Below, one piece after another: positions 8,213-17,778 of a stretch of DNA of 64,000 nucleotides. The stretch comes from an uncultured Eubacteriales bacterium (lineage in GTDB: Bacteria; Bacillota; Clostridia; Oscillospirales; Oscillospiraceae), in the NCBI GenBank assembly GCA_900546615.1, contig URDJ01000001.1, positions 62,001 to 126,000 of the forward strand, given 5' to 3'. The position numbers and the translations under genes are program-made. The first letter of the stretch is position 1. Each line of letters starts with the position of its first letter. The notes below the pieces were generated by a model that saw only the letters and a list, made by a program, of their open reading frames with translations, made no database searches and was not told the origin of the DNA.

Positions 8213-8629
8213 TTGAATTCGATGAAGCATATCCAGGCGCAGGAGGAGGCGCGAGCAAGGCGCGAGGCCGAGGAACGCAGGCTTCAGCTCGAGCGGGAAA
8301 CCGAGGCTGACATGATAATCCTCAACGCACTGCTGGACGCCGAGCGCGAGGCGCGGCGCATAGAGGACGCAGCCGCGGAACGCCGCGCCGGGCTTGAGGC
8401 CAGGGTGCAGGCCAAAAAGGACGAACTGCTGCTCAAGACCCGACAGGAGACCCGGGCCGCCATCGTCGCGGATTCCAACGCCGAGCGCAGCCGTGCAGAT
8501 ATGGAGATAGAAAAGGATCGCTCCGAGGCGGCCGCCATGCGCGAAAAGCTCCAGAGGCGCTATGAACAGCGGCGCGAGGGCTACGTCTCGAAGGTCCTCG
8601 ACATAGTCACGGGGCAGAAGGATGAATAA
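8213..8629 (+). CDS. V-type ATPase subunit G/H (peripheral stalk)
   Basis: First gene of the V-type ATPase operon. The 138-residue product is almost wholly charged alpha-helix (runs of Glu, Arg, Ala, Lys) and would form a coiled coil, as expected for the peripheral stalk subunit that pairs with subunit E and acts as a stator. The start is TTG at 8213, placed 8 bases after AGGAGG; an in-frame ATG at 8222 is 17 bases away and less likely. It overlaps the next gene by 8 bases. Assignment rests on composition, length and operon position, since this family has low sequence identity. Confidence 0.75.
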   Translation: MNSMKHIQAQEEARARREAEERRLQLERETEADMIILNALLDAEREARRIEDAAAERRAGLEARVQAKKDELLLKTRQETRAAIVADSNAERSRADMEIEKDRSEAAAMREKLQRRYEQRREGYVSKVLDIVTGQKDE

Positions 8630-9656
8630 CAGCAGCCGGAAAGCCATGGATATCGCCCTCGCGACCGAGGCAAGGGCGATGTATGCGAATCTGCTGACAG
8701 ACGCGGACAGGGACAGGATAGCTTCGATGAGGACGACCGACGAGCTGGTGAGCTTCCTGCTCAGAAGCCCCGCCTGGCGCGGCGCTGCCCTGAGCCTGCC
8801 GCCCATGGGAACTACGGACGCGCAGTTCGCCGAGGCACTCGGGCGCTGCCTGTTCGACGATTACGAGAAACTGTACAGGTTCGCAAACGACGCCTCGAAG
8901 GAGTTTCTAATCTTCATGACCTATGAGGCGGAGCTGAAGTTCCTGCTCTCCGCGCTCAGGAAGCTCTCGACCGGGGCAACGGGGGAGCTGTTCTACATCC
9001 CCGCTGCGGCTCAAAGGCTCACGAAGGGCTTCAACGTGACGAGGCTCAAGGAGGCAAAGAGCTTCCAGGACATCGTAGAGGGCGCGGCCGGGAGCATCTA
9101 TGGCCAGACGCTCAGGGAACTGGCGATAGACCCCGTGACCGGCAATCCGTCCTTCAACGAGGCGGCGCTCATGCTCGAGGCGCAGTTTTACCGCAGTCTC
9201 GACAGGTACCTCAAGGTCGGCTACCGCGGTCCCTCCAAGAGAGAGCTGGCTCAGTCGGTCGCATTCAGGGCGGACATGCTGAACATCAGCTATCTGCTCA
9301 GGCTCAGGAGGTTCGGTACCCCAACGCAGGAGGCTATGAAGCTCCTGCTGCCCATGCACGGGGCGCTCGGCCCCGAGGCGGAGCGGAGGATACTCGAGGC
9401 CGGCTCCGACGAGGAGGCAGTGGCCGAGATACGCGCATCAAGGCTCGGCAAGTGGCTGGCGGGCGTGGAGGTGACCTCGCCGGAGAGCCTCGTGAGACAG
9501 GCGGAGGCCGCGTTCTACAGGAAGATCATCCATGGCACGCCGAACCTCAGCGTCGCCGACGCCTTTTTGAAGCTGAAGGAAAACGAGGCCAGACTGCTGC
9601 GCAGGGCGTTCGTAGCCCTGCAATACGGCCTGAGTCCCGCGGGATACATGAACTAG
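8622..9656 (+). CDS. ntpC: V-type ATPase subunit C (d-type, central stalk to membrane ring)
   Basis: 344-residue soluble subunit related to eukaryotic subunit d, which sits like a funnel between the central stalk (D and F) and the membrane c-ring. The sequence has the helical, three-fold repeated pattern of the family, including AFRADMLNISYLLRLRRFG and the C-terminal ENEARLLRRAFVALQYGL. Its ATG overlaps the upstream stalk gene, a sign of coupled translation. Here it precedes the membrane subunit genes I and K, unlike the E. hirae ntp order, where ntpC follows them. Confidence 0.88.
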   Translation: MNNSSRKAMDIALATEARAMYANLLTDADRDRIASMRTTDELVSFLLRSPAWRGAALSLPPMGTTDAQFAEALGRCLFDDYEKLYRFANDASKEFLIFMTYEAELKFLLSALRKLSTGATGELFYIPAAAQRLTKGFNVTRLKEAKSFQDIVEGAAGSIYGQTLRELAIDPVTGNPSFNEAALMLEAQFYRSLDRYLKVGYRGPSKRELAQSVAFRADMLNISYLLRLRRFGTPTQEAMKLLLPMHGALGPEAERRILEAGSDEEAVAEIRASRLGKWLAGVEVTSPESLVRQAEAAFYRKIIHGTPNLSVADAFLKLKENEARLLRRAFVALQYGLSPAGYMN

Positions 9657-9679
9657 CATAGCCAAGGGAGGGCAGATAA

Positions 9680-11614
9680 TTGGCTACTGAAAAATTGCTC
9701 AGGGCCCTGGTCTCGGGCCCGGAAGCCAAACTGGATGAAGCCATCCACAGGCTGATATTGGACAGGGAGTTCCACCCGCTGTCGGCAGCCTCTCTGGGCG
9801 GACACCATCACAGCCTGATGAAGCAGGAAGGTGAGGACCCGTACAGGCCCGCGCTCGACTCCGCTACGGCCCTGCTCACCAAGCTGGGGATTAAGCCCGG
9901 GTTCTCCGAATTCCGGGACAGGGGCTACGGAGTCGAGGACTGCGCGGCCTACATCTCAAACATCTCCGGCGCGGCGACCAGGATAACAACGCACAAAAAC
10001 GCCGCCATGAGCCTCGCTGCGGACGACGAGGAGCTGATAACGAGATTCGAACCCTTTTCCCTGCTGAATGTGCCGCTCGAGGAACTGCTCGAGGTCAAGA
10101 GCATGCGCCTTCGCTTCGGCAAGGTCGATGCGGAGCTTTGGGACGAGCTGCGGCATGTGGCAGAAAGTGAGTTCGGGGCCTTCATCTTCCGCTCCGGCTT
10201 CTCCGGGGACAAGGTCTGCTGCATACTGCTGACCCTGACCGGAGGCGTGCTCCGCGAGGAGGAGAGGCTCGTCGAGTACGGCTTCGAGTCCGAGGACAGG
10301 CCGAACGCCGCCGGGCTCACCGGCATACCGGCAGAGAGGATGGCCCAGCTGCGCGCGGAGGCCGACGCTGCCAGAAAACAGGCCGAGGCGCTCGCCGGAG
10401 AGCTGGCAAAGCTCGCGGAAAAGGAAAAGGACGAAGCGCTCTCAAGGTACTCCTGGCTCAAATACATGAGCGAGGGTTTCTCCCTTCGGCAGCTCGCGGG
10501 TCACGACAGCGGTGAGTTCTACCTCATCGGCTGGCTGCCCGAGGCCGACGGCGAGGGTTTCAAAAAAGCCGCCGAGGAGATAGGCTGCGTCTGCTCCTTT
10601 GAAAAGCCCGGCAGAGGCGACACGGGCAATGTGCCGGTGAAGCTCAAGGAAAGCTTCTGGTCGAGAATATTCGCCCCTTTCGTGACAATGTACGGCTACC
10701 CCGCCTACGGTGAGTGCGACCCGCGTATCTTCATGGTCATCACCTACTGCCTGCTTTTCGGCGTCATGTTCGGCGACGTGGGCCAGGGCGCGCTGCTCGT
10801 GCTCATCGGCATCTACATGGTGAAGAAAAAGGGCATGTGGCTCGGACGCATCCTCGCAGCAGTCGGCTGCGCGGCAGTCGTCTTCGGCTTCGTCTACGGC
10901 AGCGTTTTCGGAAACGAACACCTCCTGCCCGGCTTCAAGGTCCTCGAGGGCAGCGGCGTCATGCAGATACTGCTCGTCTCGGCAGGCGGAGGCGTCATCC
11001 TCATACTCATAAGCGGCGTGCTCAACATCATGACCTCGTTCCGGCAGAAGAACTACCGGGCCGCGCTCTTTTCCGCGAACGGCGTGACAGGCGTGCTCTT
11101 CCTTGCCGGCATGGTATGCTGCGCGGTGTCAGACGCCGCCCTCTCGACCTCGCTGCTGTCGATGGAGCCCATATGGTTCGTCTTTGCGCTGCTGCTGCTT
11201 TCCATCTGGCTGGGCGAGCCGCTCACCATGATGCTGGGCCTCGCGCCCAAAGAGCACGGCCACAAGACCTCCGTCGGCATGATGCTGCTCGAGGGTTTCT
11301 TCGAGCTGTTCGAGGCCTTTTTGAGCTGGTTCTCCAACTGTCTGAGCTTCCTCAGGGTCGGCACCTACGCCATCTGCCACGCCATCATGATGCTCATAGT
11401 GTACGAGCTGTCGGCGACCAGCGGCGGGGGCTACTCCATCTTCGGCCTCGTGCTGGGCAACGCGCTCGTCATGCTCATAGAATCCGTCCTCGTATGCATA
11501 CAGGCCCTGAGGCTCGAGTTCTACGAGCTGTTCGGCAGGTTCTACACCGGCCGCGGCCAGCCCTTCGAGCCTGTGAAGGTGGACTACTCGGCCCAGATAC
11601 AGAGAGCCGCCTGA
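9680..11614 (+). CDS. ntpI: V-type ATPase subunit I (a), ion-channel stator
   Basis: 644-residue membrane stator that forms the ion half-channels next to the c-ring. Residues 1-340 are soluble with a coiled-coil stretch (LRAEADAARKQAEALAGELAKLAEKEKDEA). The rest carries about seven membrane helices, beginning at FAPFVTMYGYPAYGECDPR. FGVMFGDVGQGALL, FFELFEAFLSWFSNCLSFLRVG (with the essential arginine) and LRLEFYELFGRFYTGRGQPFEP are strong family motifs. The start is TTG (MATEKLL) behind GGGAGGG. It is followed by the c-subunit gene 50 bases later. Confidence 0.95.
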   Translation: MATEKLLRALVSGPEAKLDEAIHRLILDREFHPLSAASLGGHHHSLMKQEGEDPYRPALDSATALLTKLGIKPGFSEFRDRGYGVEDCAAYISNISGAATRITTHKNAAMSLAADDEELITRFEPFSLLNVPLEELLEVKSMRLRFGKVDAELWDELRHVAESEFGAFIFRSGFSGDKVCCILLTLTGGVLREEERLVEYGFESEDRPNAAGLTGIPAERMAQLRAEADAARKQAEALAGELAKLAEKEKDEALSRYSWLKYMSEGFSLRQLAGHDSGEFYLIGWLPEADGEGFKKAAEEIGCVCSFEKPGRGDTGNVPVKLKESFWSRIFAPFVTMYGYPAYGECDPRIFMVITYCLLFGVMFGDVGQGALLVLIGIYMVKKKGMWLGRILAAVGCAAVVFGFVYGSVFGNEHLLPGFKVLEGSGVMQILLVSAGGGVILILISGVLNIMTSFRQKNYRAALFSANGVTGVLFLAGMVCCAVSDAALSTSLLSMEPIWFVFALLLLSIWLGEPLTMMLGLAPKEHGHKTSVGMMLLEGFFELFEAFLSWFSNCLSFLRVGTYAICHAIMMLIVYELSATSGGGYSIFGLVLGNALVMLIESVLVCIQALRLEFYELFGRFYTGRGQPFEPVKVDYSAQIQRAA

Positions 11615-11664
11615 TTTGAACTGAGAATACAACATTACATTAGATATAATCGGAGGAATCTGAA

Positions 11665-12105
11665 ATGTTAAAGCTCATCTGCCCGCTCATCGTCGTTCTG
11701 GTATTCATCGTGCTCCCGCTCTGGCTGATAGCTCGCCGCGCCAAGGCCGGCAAGAGCGTCAAAAAGCCACTGTACGCCAACCTTGCAGGCTTCTTCGTCG
11801 TGATGTTCGCCACGGCTGCGGTGTTCCTGAGCCAGGGAGTCGCCGCCGCGAACGACGCCGCCGAGGTCGCCGCCGCGACCGGTTCCACGGATTGGACAAA
11901 GGCCATAGGCTATCTGGCTGCGGCGCTGGCCGTCGGTATCTCCGGCATCGCCTCGGGCATCGCGGTCTCGAACTCCGCCTGCGCCGCCATCGGGGCGCTG
12001 ACCGAGAACGAGGGCAGCTTCGGTAAATCCATAGTCTTCGTCGGCATGGCCGAGGGTATCGCCATCTACGGGCTGCTCATCGCCATCGTCATCCTGCTGT
12101 TCTGA
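11665..12105 (+). CDS. ntpK: V-type ATPase subunit K (c-ring proteolipid)
   Basis: 146-residue rotor proteolipid. Four hydrophobic helices are visible at about 5-23, 41-63, 82-109 and 122-145. The last two form the classical hairpin with the ion-carrying glutamate E130 in GMAEGIAIYGLLIAIVIL. The first two resemble the N-terminal extension of many clostridial K subunits rather than a second functional hairpin. Y135 matches a sodium-ring tyrosine, but the helix-1 glutamine ligand position is valine (V101), so proton coupling is as plausible as sodium. The stop codon overlaps the next start (TGATG). Confidence 0.9.
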   Translation: MLKLICPLIVVLVFIVLPLWLIARRAKAGKSVKKPLYANLAGFFVVMFATAAVFLSQGVAAANDAAEVAAATGSTDWTKAIGYLAAALAVGISGIASGIAVSNSACAAIGALTENEGSFGKSIVFVGMAEGIAIYGLLIAIVILLF

Positions 12106-12413
12106 TGCGCTGCTTCTGCATCACCGACGACGCCGACGTGCTGGCCGGGATGCGTCTGGCCGGCATCGAAGGCGCGCGGGCAGCAACGAAAAAAGAGGTG
12201 GACTCCGCCATCGACCGCGCCTGCGCGGACGCCGGGGTCGCCATCCTCATAGTCACCGAGGGCTGCTACGCGCTCAGCCGCGAGAGGCTGGATGAGCTCA
12301 AGCTCTCCGCAGGCAGGCCGCTGGTCAATATCGTGGCCGACAGCCGCGGCTCGGTGCGCGCGAGGGACTACATCACCCGCCTCATAAACGAGGCGATAGG
12401 CATCAAACTCTAG
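12105..12413 (+). CDS. ntpG: V-type ATPase subunit F (central stalk)
   Basis: 102-residue Rossmann-like subunit that binds subunit D in the rotating central stalk and can modulate ATPase activity. It begins FCITDDADVLAGMRLAGIEG and includes VAILIVTEGCYAL and PLVNIVADSRGS, typical of the F family. The ATG shares one base with the stop of subunit K, so the two are translationally coupled. Subunit E follows after 10 bases. Confidence 0.92.
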   Translation: MRCFCITDDADVLAGMRLAGIEGARAATKKEVDSAIDRACADAGVAILIVTEGCYALSRERLDELKLSAGRPLVNIVADSRGSVRARDYITRLINEAIGIKL

Positions 12414-12423
12414 GGAGGCGCCT

Positions 12424-13038
12424 ATGCAAGAGAGGAAAAGCAAGCTCGCGGATTTCACCGCAGCCGTCACAGGCGCCGCGAGCGCAAAGGCCGCGGAAAT
12501 GAACGCCGAAACAGAGCGCCTCGAGCGTGAGGCTCTGGACGAGTATGCCTCGGCGCTCCGCTCCGCCGCAGAAAAGCGCAGGGCATCCGCCCTCGCTGAC
12601 GCAAAAGTGCGCGAAAACAAAAGGATCGTCGCCGAGGGGCTGGCCTCCAAGCGCAGCCTGCTCCAGTTCCGCGAGGACTGCGCCGACGACGTCTTTAACG
12701 AGGTCAGAGCGCGCATACTCGAACTGCCCAAAAAGCCCGAGTATGCCGACACCCTCAAAAACCAGCTCTGGCGTGCCCTCGACGCCGTGCCCGGCGCGAG
12801 AGAGGCCAGGGTCTGGCTGCGCCGCGAGGACATGGGCTTCGCTCACGGCCTCAACTCAGCATCGCCCGGCGTGAGGCTCGAGTTCCTCGAGGGCAGCTTC
12901 GTTCTCGGCGGGCTCATACTCGAGTGCCCGGAGAAAAACAGAAAGATAGACCTCTCCTTCGACGCCGCGCTCGAAGACCTCGAGGGGCGGTTCTCGGAGC
13001 TGACCGGCTTCAGTCTGGAGGACGCAGATGGAGAATAA
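12424..13038 (+). CDS. ntpE: V-type ATPase subunit E (peripheral stalk)
   Basis: 204-residue stator subunit. The first 110 residues are charged, Ala-, Glu- and Lys-rich helix suited to pairing with the G/H subunit encoded first in the operon. The C-terminal globular half contains LEFLEGSFVLGGLILECPEKNRKIDLSFDAAL in two adjoining family motifs, including the conserved GGL...IDNSF-like segment. It starts at ATG behind GGGAGG and overlaps subunit A by 11 bases. Confidence 0.88.
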   Translation: MQERKSKLADFTAAVTGAASAKAAEMNAETERLEREALDEYASALRSAAEKRRASALADAKVRENKRIVAEGLASKRSLLQFREDCADDVFNEVRARILELPKKPEYADTLKNQLWRALDAVPGAREARVWLRREDMGFAHGLNSASPGVRLEFLEGSFVLGGLILECPEKNRKIDLSFDAALEDLEGRFSELTGFSLEDADGE

Positions 13039-14794
13039 GACCGAATACTACATCCACGGGATAAACGGCCCGGTCATAAAGGTGCGCGGGGGCAGGAGCC
13101 TGCCGCGTATGAGCCTCGTCTATGTCGGCAAACAGCGGCTGTTCGGCGAGGTCGTCTCCTCCGCAGGGGAGGAGAGCATCGTCCAGATCTACGAGGACTC
13201 GGGCGGCCTCGCCGCCGGCGAGCCTGTCTACCCGACCAACGAGCCGATGTCCATCCGCCTCGGCCCCGGCATGATAGGCGGCATCTTCGACGGTATCGGA
13301 CGACCCCTCCAGATCATCGAGTCCATGGCCGGCTCCTTTATCACAAAAGGTATCAACATCGAAAGCCTCGACGAGACAAAAAAGTGGGCCGTCGAAGTGC
13401 GAATAAAAGAGGGGGAGGACGTCGTCCCCGGCCAGTTCTTCGCCTCCTGCCGTGAGAGCGAGATGACCGAGCACCGCTCCATGGTCCCGCCTGGAATCAT
13501 AGGCAAGGCCGTTGACGTGAAGCCCTCCGGCGAGTACACGGTGACGGAGCCGATCTTCTATGTCGAGGACGGCAGAGGCAAGCGCACGCCCGTCTGCCTA
13601 TCCCAGAAATGGCCCGTGCGTGAGCCGAGGCCCTTCGCCGAAAGACGGCCCATAGACAGGCCGCTTGTCACCGGGCAGAGGGTCATTGACACCCTGTTCC
13701 CCGTCGGCAAGGGCGGCTGCGCCGCCATACCCGGACCCTTCGGCGCGGGCAAGACCGTCGTACAGCACCAGCTCGCCAAGTGGTCCGACGCCGACATCAT
13801 CGTCTACCTCGGCTGCGGCGAGCGCGGCAACGAGATGACGCAGGTGCTCGACGAGTTCCGTGAGCTCAAAGACCCGCGCTCGGGCCGGCCGCTCATGGAG
13901 CGCACCATCCTCGTTGCGAACACCTCCAACATGCCCGTCGCGGCACGCGAGGCCTCCATATACACGGGCATGACCATAGCCGAATACTACCGCGACATGG
14001 GCTACCACGTCGCGCTTATGGCCGACTCCACCTCCCGCTGGGCAGAGGCCCTGCGCGAGATATCCGGCCGTCTGGAGGAGATGCCCGCGGAGGAGAGCTT
14101 CCCCGCCTACCTGCCCAGCCGCCTCGCCGGATTTTACGAGAGGGCCGGCTTTGTGGACACGCTCTCGGGCGCGGAGGGCAGCGTCACAGTCATAGGCGCG
14201 GTCTCGCCCCAGGGCGGCGACTTCTCCGAGCCGGTCACGCAGAACACCCAGCGCTTCGTGCGCTGCTTCTGGGCGCTCGACCGCTCGCTCGCCTACGCGC
14301 GGCACTTCCCATCCATCAACTGGAACAACTCGTACACGGAGTACTTTAACGAGCTTATCCCCTGGTACTCCGAGAACTTCGGCGAGGATTTCACCGAGCT
14401 GCGCGGGCGCATCATGGCCCTGCTCAATGAGGAGAGTTCTCTCATGGAGATAGTCAAGCTCATCGGCTCCGACATCCTGCCGGACGACCAGAAGCTCATA
14501 ATCGAGACGGCGAAGGTCATACGCGAGGGCTTCCTGCAGCAGAACGCCTTCCACGCGACGGACACCTACATGAAACCCGCCGACCAGATGTCGATGCTGC
14601 GCATAATCCTGCGGCTCTACGACGGCGCGCGCGGCCTCGTGGCGGCGAACATACCGCTCAGGCAGCTCATGGACACGGGCATCTTCACCGTGCTCGAGAG
14701 GATGAAGTTCGAGCTGGGCGGCGGGAAACCCGCCTCCGAATTCATCGAACTTGTGGACAACGCCGTGGCCTCCGTGCGCCGCGCGAACGCATAG
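13028..14794 (+). CDS. ntpA: V-type ATPase catalytic subunit A
   Basis: 588-residue catalytic subunit of the soluble head. Walker A is GPFGAGKT (236-243) and the catalytic glutamate lies in [13 protein letters not shown] (E265). [21 protein letters not shown] and [12 protein letters not shown] follow. The non-homologous insertion typical of A subunits, absent from F-type beta, spans about residues 115-185. Length is normal. The enzyme either pumps ions using ATP or makes ATP from a gradient; the sequence does not decide which. No inactivating changes are seen. Confidence 0.97.
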   Translation: MENKTEYYIHGINGPVIKVRGGRSLPRMSLVYVGKQRLFGEVVSSAGEESIVQIYEDSGGLAAGEPVYPTNEPMSIRLGPGMIGGIFDGIGRPLQIIESMAGSFITKGINIESLDETKKWAVEVRIKEGEDVVPGQFFASCRESEMTEHRSMVPPGIIGKAVDVKPSGEYTVTEPIFYVEDGRGKRTPVCLSQKWPVREPRPFAERRPIDRPLVTGQRVIDTLFPVGKGGCAAIPGPFGAGKTVVQHQLAKWSDADIIVYLGCGERGNEMTQVLDEFRELKDPRSGRPLMERTILVANTSNMPVAAREASIYTGMTIAEYYRDMGYHVALMADSTSRWAEALREISGRLEEMPAEESFPAYLPSRLAGFYERAGFVDTLSGAEGSVTVIGAVSPQGGDFSEPVTQNTQRFVRCFWALDRSLAYARHFPSINWNNSYTEYFNELIPWYSENFGEDFTELRGRIMALLNEESSLMEIVKLIGSDILPDDQKLIIETAKVIREGFLQQNAFHATDTYMKPADQMSMLRIILRLYDGARGLVAANIPLRQLMDTGIFTVLERMKFELGGGKPASEFIELVDNAVASVRRANA

Positions 14795-14805
14795 GAGGTG
14801 CCGGT

Positions 14806-16200
14806 ATGCGCATAGAATACACGGGTCTATCCGAAATAAAAGGCTCGCTCGTGGCGCTCGAGGGCGTACACGGCGCGGCCTACGACGAGCTGGCCGAGAT
14901 CCTCCTGCCCGACGGCAGCAAGAGGCGCGGCAGGGTCATACTTATCGACGGCGACAGGGTCGTCATCGAGGCCTTCGAGGGCACCAGCGGCATCGACATG
15001 GAGAGCGCCTGTACGCGCTTCATGGGCAAACCCATGACCATCGCCCTCTCAGGCGAGATACTCGGCCGCGTCTTCGACGGCACGGGCAGGCCCATCGACG
15101 GGCTCTCCGAGGTCTACGCCGCCGAGAGGCGCGACATAAACGGCGCGGCCATAAACCCCGTCTCGCGCGAGTATCCGCGCAGCTTCATCCTCACGGGCAT
15201 CAGCTCGATCGACGCGACCTGCACGCTCATCCGCGGGCAGAAGCTGCCCATCTTCTCCGGCGCGGGCATGAGCCACAACGAGCTGGCCGCCCAGATAGTC
15301 CGTCAGGCGCGCGTCATAGCCACCGAGGGCGACGACGCGAGGTTCGTCACCGTCTTCTGCGCCATGGGCATAAAAAACGACACCGCCGACTACTTCCGCA
15401 AGGACTTCGCCGAGTCGGGCGCGCTTGGCAGGACCGTCATGTTCCTCAACATGGCTTCCGACCCCATCATCGAGCGCGTGCTGACGCCGCGCTGCGCCAT
15501 GACCGCTGCGGAATATCTGGCTTTCGAGCTGGGCTACCACGTACTGGTCGTGATGACGGACATGACCTTCTACTGCGAGGCCCTGCGCGAGTTCTCCAGC
15601 TCCAAGGGCGAGATACCCTCCAGGAAGGGCTTCCCCAGCTACATGTACTCCGACCTCGCCTCCATCTACGAGCGGGCGGGGCTCATACGCGGCAAGCCCG
15701 GCAGCGTGACGCTGGTGCCCATCCTTACCATGCCGGGCGACGACATCTCCCACCCAATCCCCGACCTCACGGGCTACATCACCGAGGGCCAAATAGTGCT
15801 CTCGAGGGAGCTGGCGCAGAAGGGCATCTACCCGCCGGTGAGCATACTGCCGAGCCTCTCGAGGCTCATGAAGGACGGCACGGGCGAGGGCTTCACGCGG
15901 GCCGATCACCCCGACCTCTCGAACCAGCTGTTCGCCTCCTACTCTGAGGTCTCGAGCGCGCGCAGTCTGGCCACGGTCATAGGCGAGGAGGAGCTTTCCG
16001 CGAACGACAAGCTGAGCCTGAAGTTCGGCGACGAGCTGGAACGGCGCTTCATCACCCAGGGCATGTACGAGGACAGGAGCATACAGGCCACGTTGGACCT
16101 CGGCTGGGAGCTGCTCTCGATACTCCCGCGCGATGCGCTCTCGAGGGTGTCCGACAAGGTACTCGACGAGCACTATGTCCAGCTCGAGCAAAAGCTCTGA
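14806..16200 (+). CDS. ntpB: V-type ATPase regulatory subunit B
   Basis: 464-residue non-catalytic nucleotide-site subunit that alternates with A in the hexameric head. It has the typical B-subunit sequence [28 protein letters not shown] in two blocks around residue 130. FSGAGMSHN replaces a true P-loop, which explains the lack of catalysis. [31 protein letters not shown] and [26 protein letters not shown] segments are conserved. It starts 12 bases after subunit A behind AGGAGGTG. It belongs to the same operon. Confidence 0.97.
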   Translation: MRIEYTGLSEIKGSLVALEGVHGAAYDELAEILLPDGSKRRGRVILIDGDRVVIEAFEGTSGIDMESACTRFMGKPMTIALSGEILGRVFDGTGRPIDGLSEVYAAERRDINGAAINPVSREYPRSFILTGISSIDATCTLIRGQKLPIFSGAGMSHNELAAQIVRQARVIATEGDDARFVTVFCAMGIKNDTADYFRKDFAESGALGRTVMFLNMASDPIIERVLTPRCAMTAAEYLAFELGYHVLVVMTDMTFYCEALREFSSSKGEIPSRKGFPSYMYSDLASIYERAGLIRGKPGSVTLVPILTMPGDDISHPIPDLTGYITEGQIVLSRELAQKGIYPPVSILPSLSRLMKDGTGEGFTRADHPDLSNQLFASYSEVSSARSLATVIGEEELSANDKLSLKFGDELERRFITQGMYEDRSIQATLDLGWELLSILPRDALSRVSDKVLDEHYVQLEQKL

Positions 16201-16233
16201 TATTGACAGAGACAGCAAAAGGGAGGTGAGAGC

Positions 16234-16866
16234 TTGGCGCAGTCCGCGCCCACAAAGGGCAACCTCAACGCCGCGAAGCGTTCACGCGCTCTGGCCGAGA
16301 CCGGCTATGAGCTGATGGACAGGAAGCGGAACATCCTTATACGCGAGATCATGGGCCTGATGGACGAGGCAGAGGACCTGCAGGAGCGGATAGACACGAC
16401 CTTCTCCGAGGCCTACGCCTCCATGCGTCTGGCCGAGATCTCCATGGGCGGCTCGGCCGAGAACGGGGCCGGCGCCGTGCCCATCGACAACAGCTTTGAG
16501 CTGCGCTTCCGCAGCGTCATGGGCGTCGAACTGCCGAAGGTCAGCTCCACGCCCCAGATATCCTCCGGCCCGCCCTACGGCCTCGCGTTCACCAGCTCCG
16601 ACCTCGACGACGCCTACTTCAAGTTTGCCGAAGTCAAGGAGCTGATCTGCGAGCTGGCAGAGGTCGAAAACTGCATATACCGGCTCGCCTACGCCATCAA
16701 AAAAGCGCAGAAACGGGCAAACGCCCTGCAGAACATCGTCATCCCCGGCCTCGACTCCGAGATCTCGCGCATCTCCGACGCGCTGGAGGAAAAGGAACGC
16801 GAGGAATTCGTCAGGCTGAAGGTCGTAAAGGGCCGCGAGCCGTCGGAGGACGACAAAGTAATATAA
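16234..16866 (+). CDS. ntpD: V-type ATPase subunit D (central stalk rotor shaft)
   Basis: 210-residue rotor shaft. It has the two long helices of the family: PTKGNLNAAKRSRALAETGYELMDRKRNIL at the N-terminus and RLAYAIKKAQKRANALQNIVIPG near the C-terminus. Together these make the coiled coil inside the A3B3 head. The start is TTG (16234) behind GGGAGGTGAG; no nearby ATG fits. It is the last structural gene of the operon, so the order is G/H, C, I, K, F, E, A, B, D. Confidence 0.95.
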   Translation: MAQSAPTKGNLNAAKRSRALAETGYELMDRKRNILIREIMGLMDEAEDLQERIDTTFSEAYASMRLAEISMGGSAENGAGAVPIDNSFELRFRSVMGVELPKVSSTPQISSGPPYGLAFTSSDLDDAYFKFAEVKELICELAEVENCIYRLAYAIKKAQKRANALQNIVIPGLDSEISRISDALEEKEREEFVRLKVVKGREPSEDDKVI

Positions 16867-16882
16867 TTTGGAGGACAATGAA

Positions 16883-17701
16883 ATGAAAAAGGCTCTTATC
16901 CTCGCGCTCAGCCTTTCGCTCGTGCTGAGTCTGGCCGCCTGCGGAAGCTCCGCGCCCGGGGAAGATGTCTCCTCGGACTTCGCCAGGGCTCAGGAGGCCG
17001 CCGCCGCGCTCGAGAGCGTACACATGGACATGGATATGAACATCAGCTTCGCCATCAGCGGCGGGGGCCAGAGCGTCGAGATGCCCATGACCATGGCAAT
17101 GTCGATGGACAGCATCACGGAGCCCATGGTATGCGACAGTACCATCAGCATGAACATGTTCGGGGCCGAATTCGCGGCTCGGAACTACATTGAGCAGGAC
17201 GGCGAGAGCTACGTCTCCTACTCCAGCGCCGACAACGGGGCCACCTGGACCCCGCAGGAAATGGCCGAGAGCGACCTCGGCAGGTTCGACGCCACGGGGA
17301 GCGTGGGCTTTTACATGGATATCGCCTCGAACGGCTTCGCCTTCGCCGGCACTGAGGAGCTGGACGGCGTCAAGGCGCTCAGGTATGACGGCGCCATAAG
17401 CGGCGAGCAGCTCAACGAGGCCATGGCGCTCACCGGCGCGGACGAGATGCTCAGCGCCGCCACTGACGTCCAGGGCGCCACCTTCGAGGGCAGCATGCCC
17501 ATGAGCATCTGGCTCGACAGCGAGAGCTTCCTGCCCCTGCGCTACGACATGGACATGAGCGAGATCATGTCTGCCTATATGCAGGCCAGCCTCGGCGAGA
17601 CCGAGGGTGTCACGGTGGACGTCGTCACCGCTGCCGTCAGCATCAGGCTCTCAAACTTCAACGGCATAGACAGTATCGCAAGGCCCGAGGGCATAGCCTG
17701 A
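16883..17701 (+). CDS. Lipoprotein of unknown function (DUF6612-like)
   Basis: 272-residue exported lipoprotein. It has a signal peptide (MKKALILALSLSLVLSL) and a lipobox ending LAAC, then a mature part rich in Met and Asp strands such as VHMDMDMNISFAI and PMTMAMSM. The pattern recalls the DUF6612/LolA-like beta-sheet lipoproteins of Clostridia that may bind hydrophobic ligands; that is a fold-level guess. The start chosen is ATG 16883, 8 bases after GGAGGA; a TTG five codons earlier lies before the ribosome site and is rejected. It follows ntpD by 16 bases, so it is probably read with the V-ATPase operon, though a functional link is unproven. Confidence 0.8.
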   Translation: MKKALILALSLSLVLSLAACGSSAPGEDVSSDFARAQEAAAALESVHMDMDMNISFAISGGGQSVEMPMTMAMSMDSITEPMVCDSTISMNMFGAEFAARNYIEQDGESYVSYSSADNGATWTPQEMAESDLGRFDATGSVGFYMDIASNGFAFAGTEELDGVKALRYDGAISGEQLNEAMALTGADEMLSAATDVQGATFEGSMPMSIWLDSESFLPLRYDMDMSEIMSAYMQASLGETEGVTVDVVTAAVSIRLSNFNGIDSIARPEGIA

Positions 17702-17713
17702 ATCGGAAACTTG

Positions 17714-17756
17714 AAGCTCCTGCCCGAACACGCGCCGGGCAGGAGCTTTTTCTTTT
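17714..17756 (+). terminator. Terminator after the V-ATPase operon and lipoprotein
   Basis: An 11-base-pair stem GCTCCTGCCCG/CGGGCAGGAGC with a 9-base loop is followed by TTTTTCTTTTT. It is strong, and marks the end of the operon that began at 8213. Confidence 0.88.
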
Positions 17757-17778
17757 TGTGAAAGGAGCGCTTTTCAAC

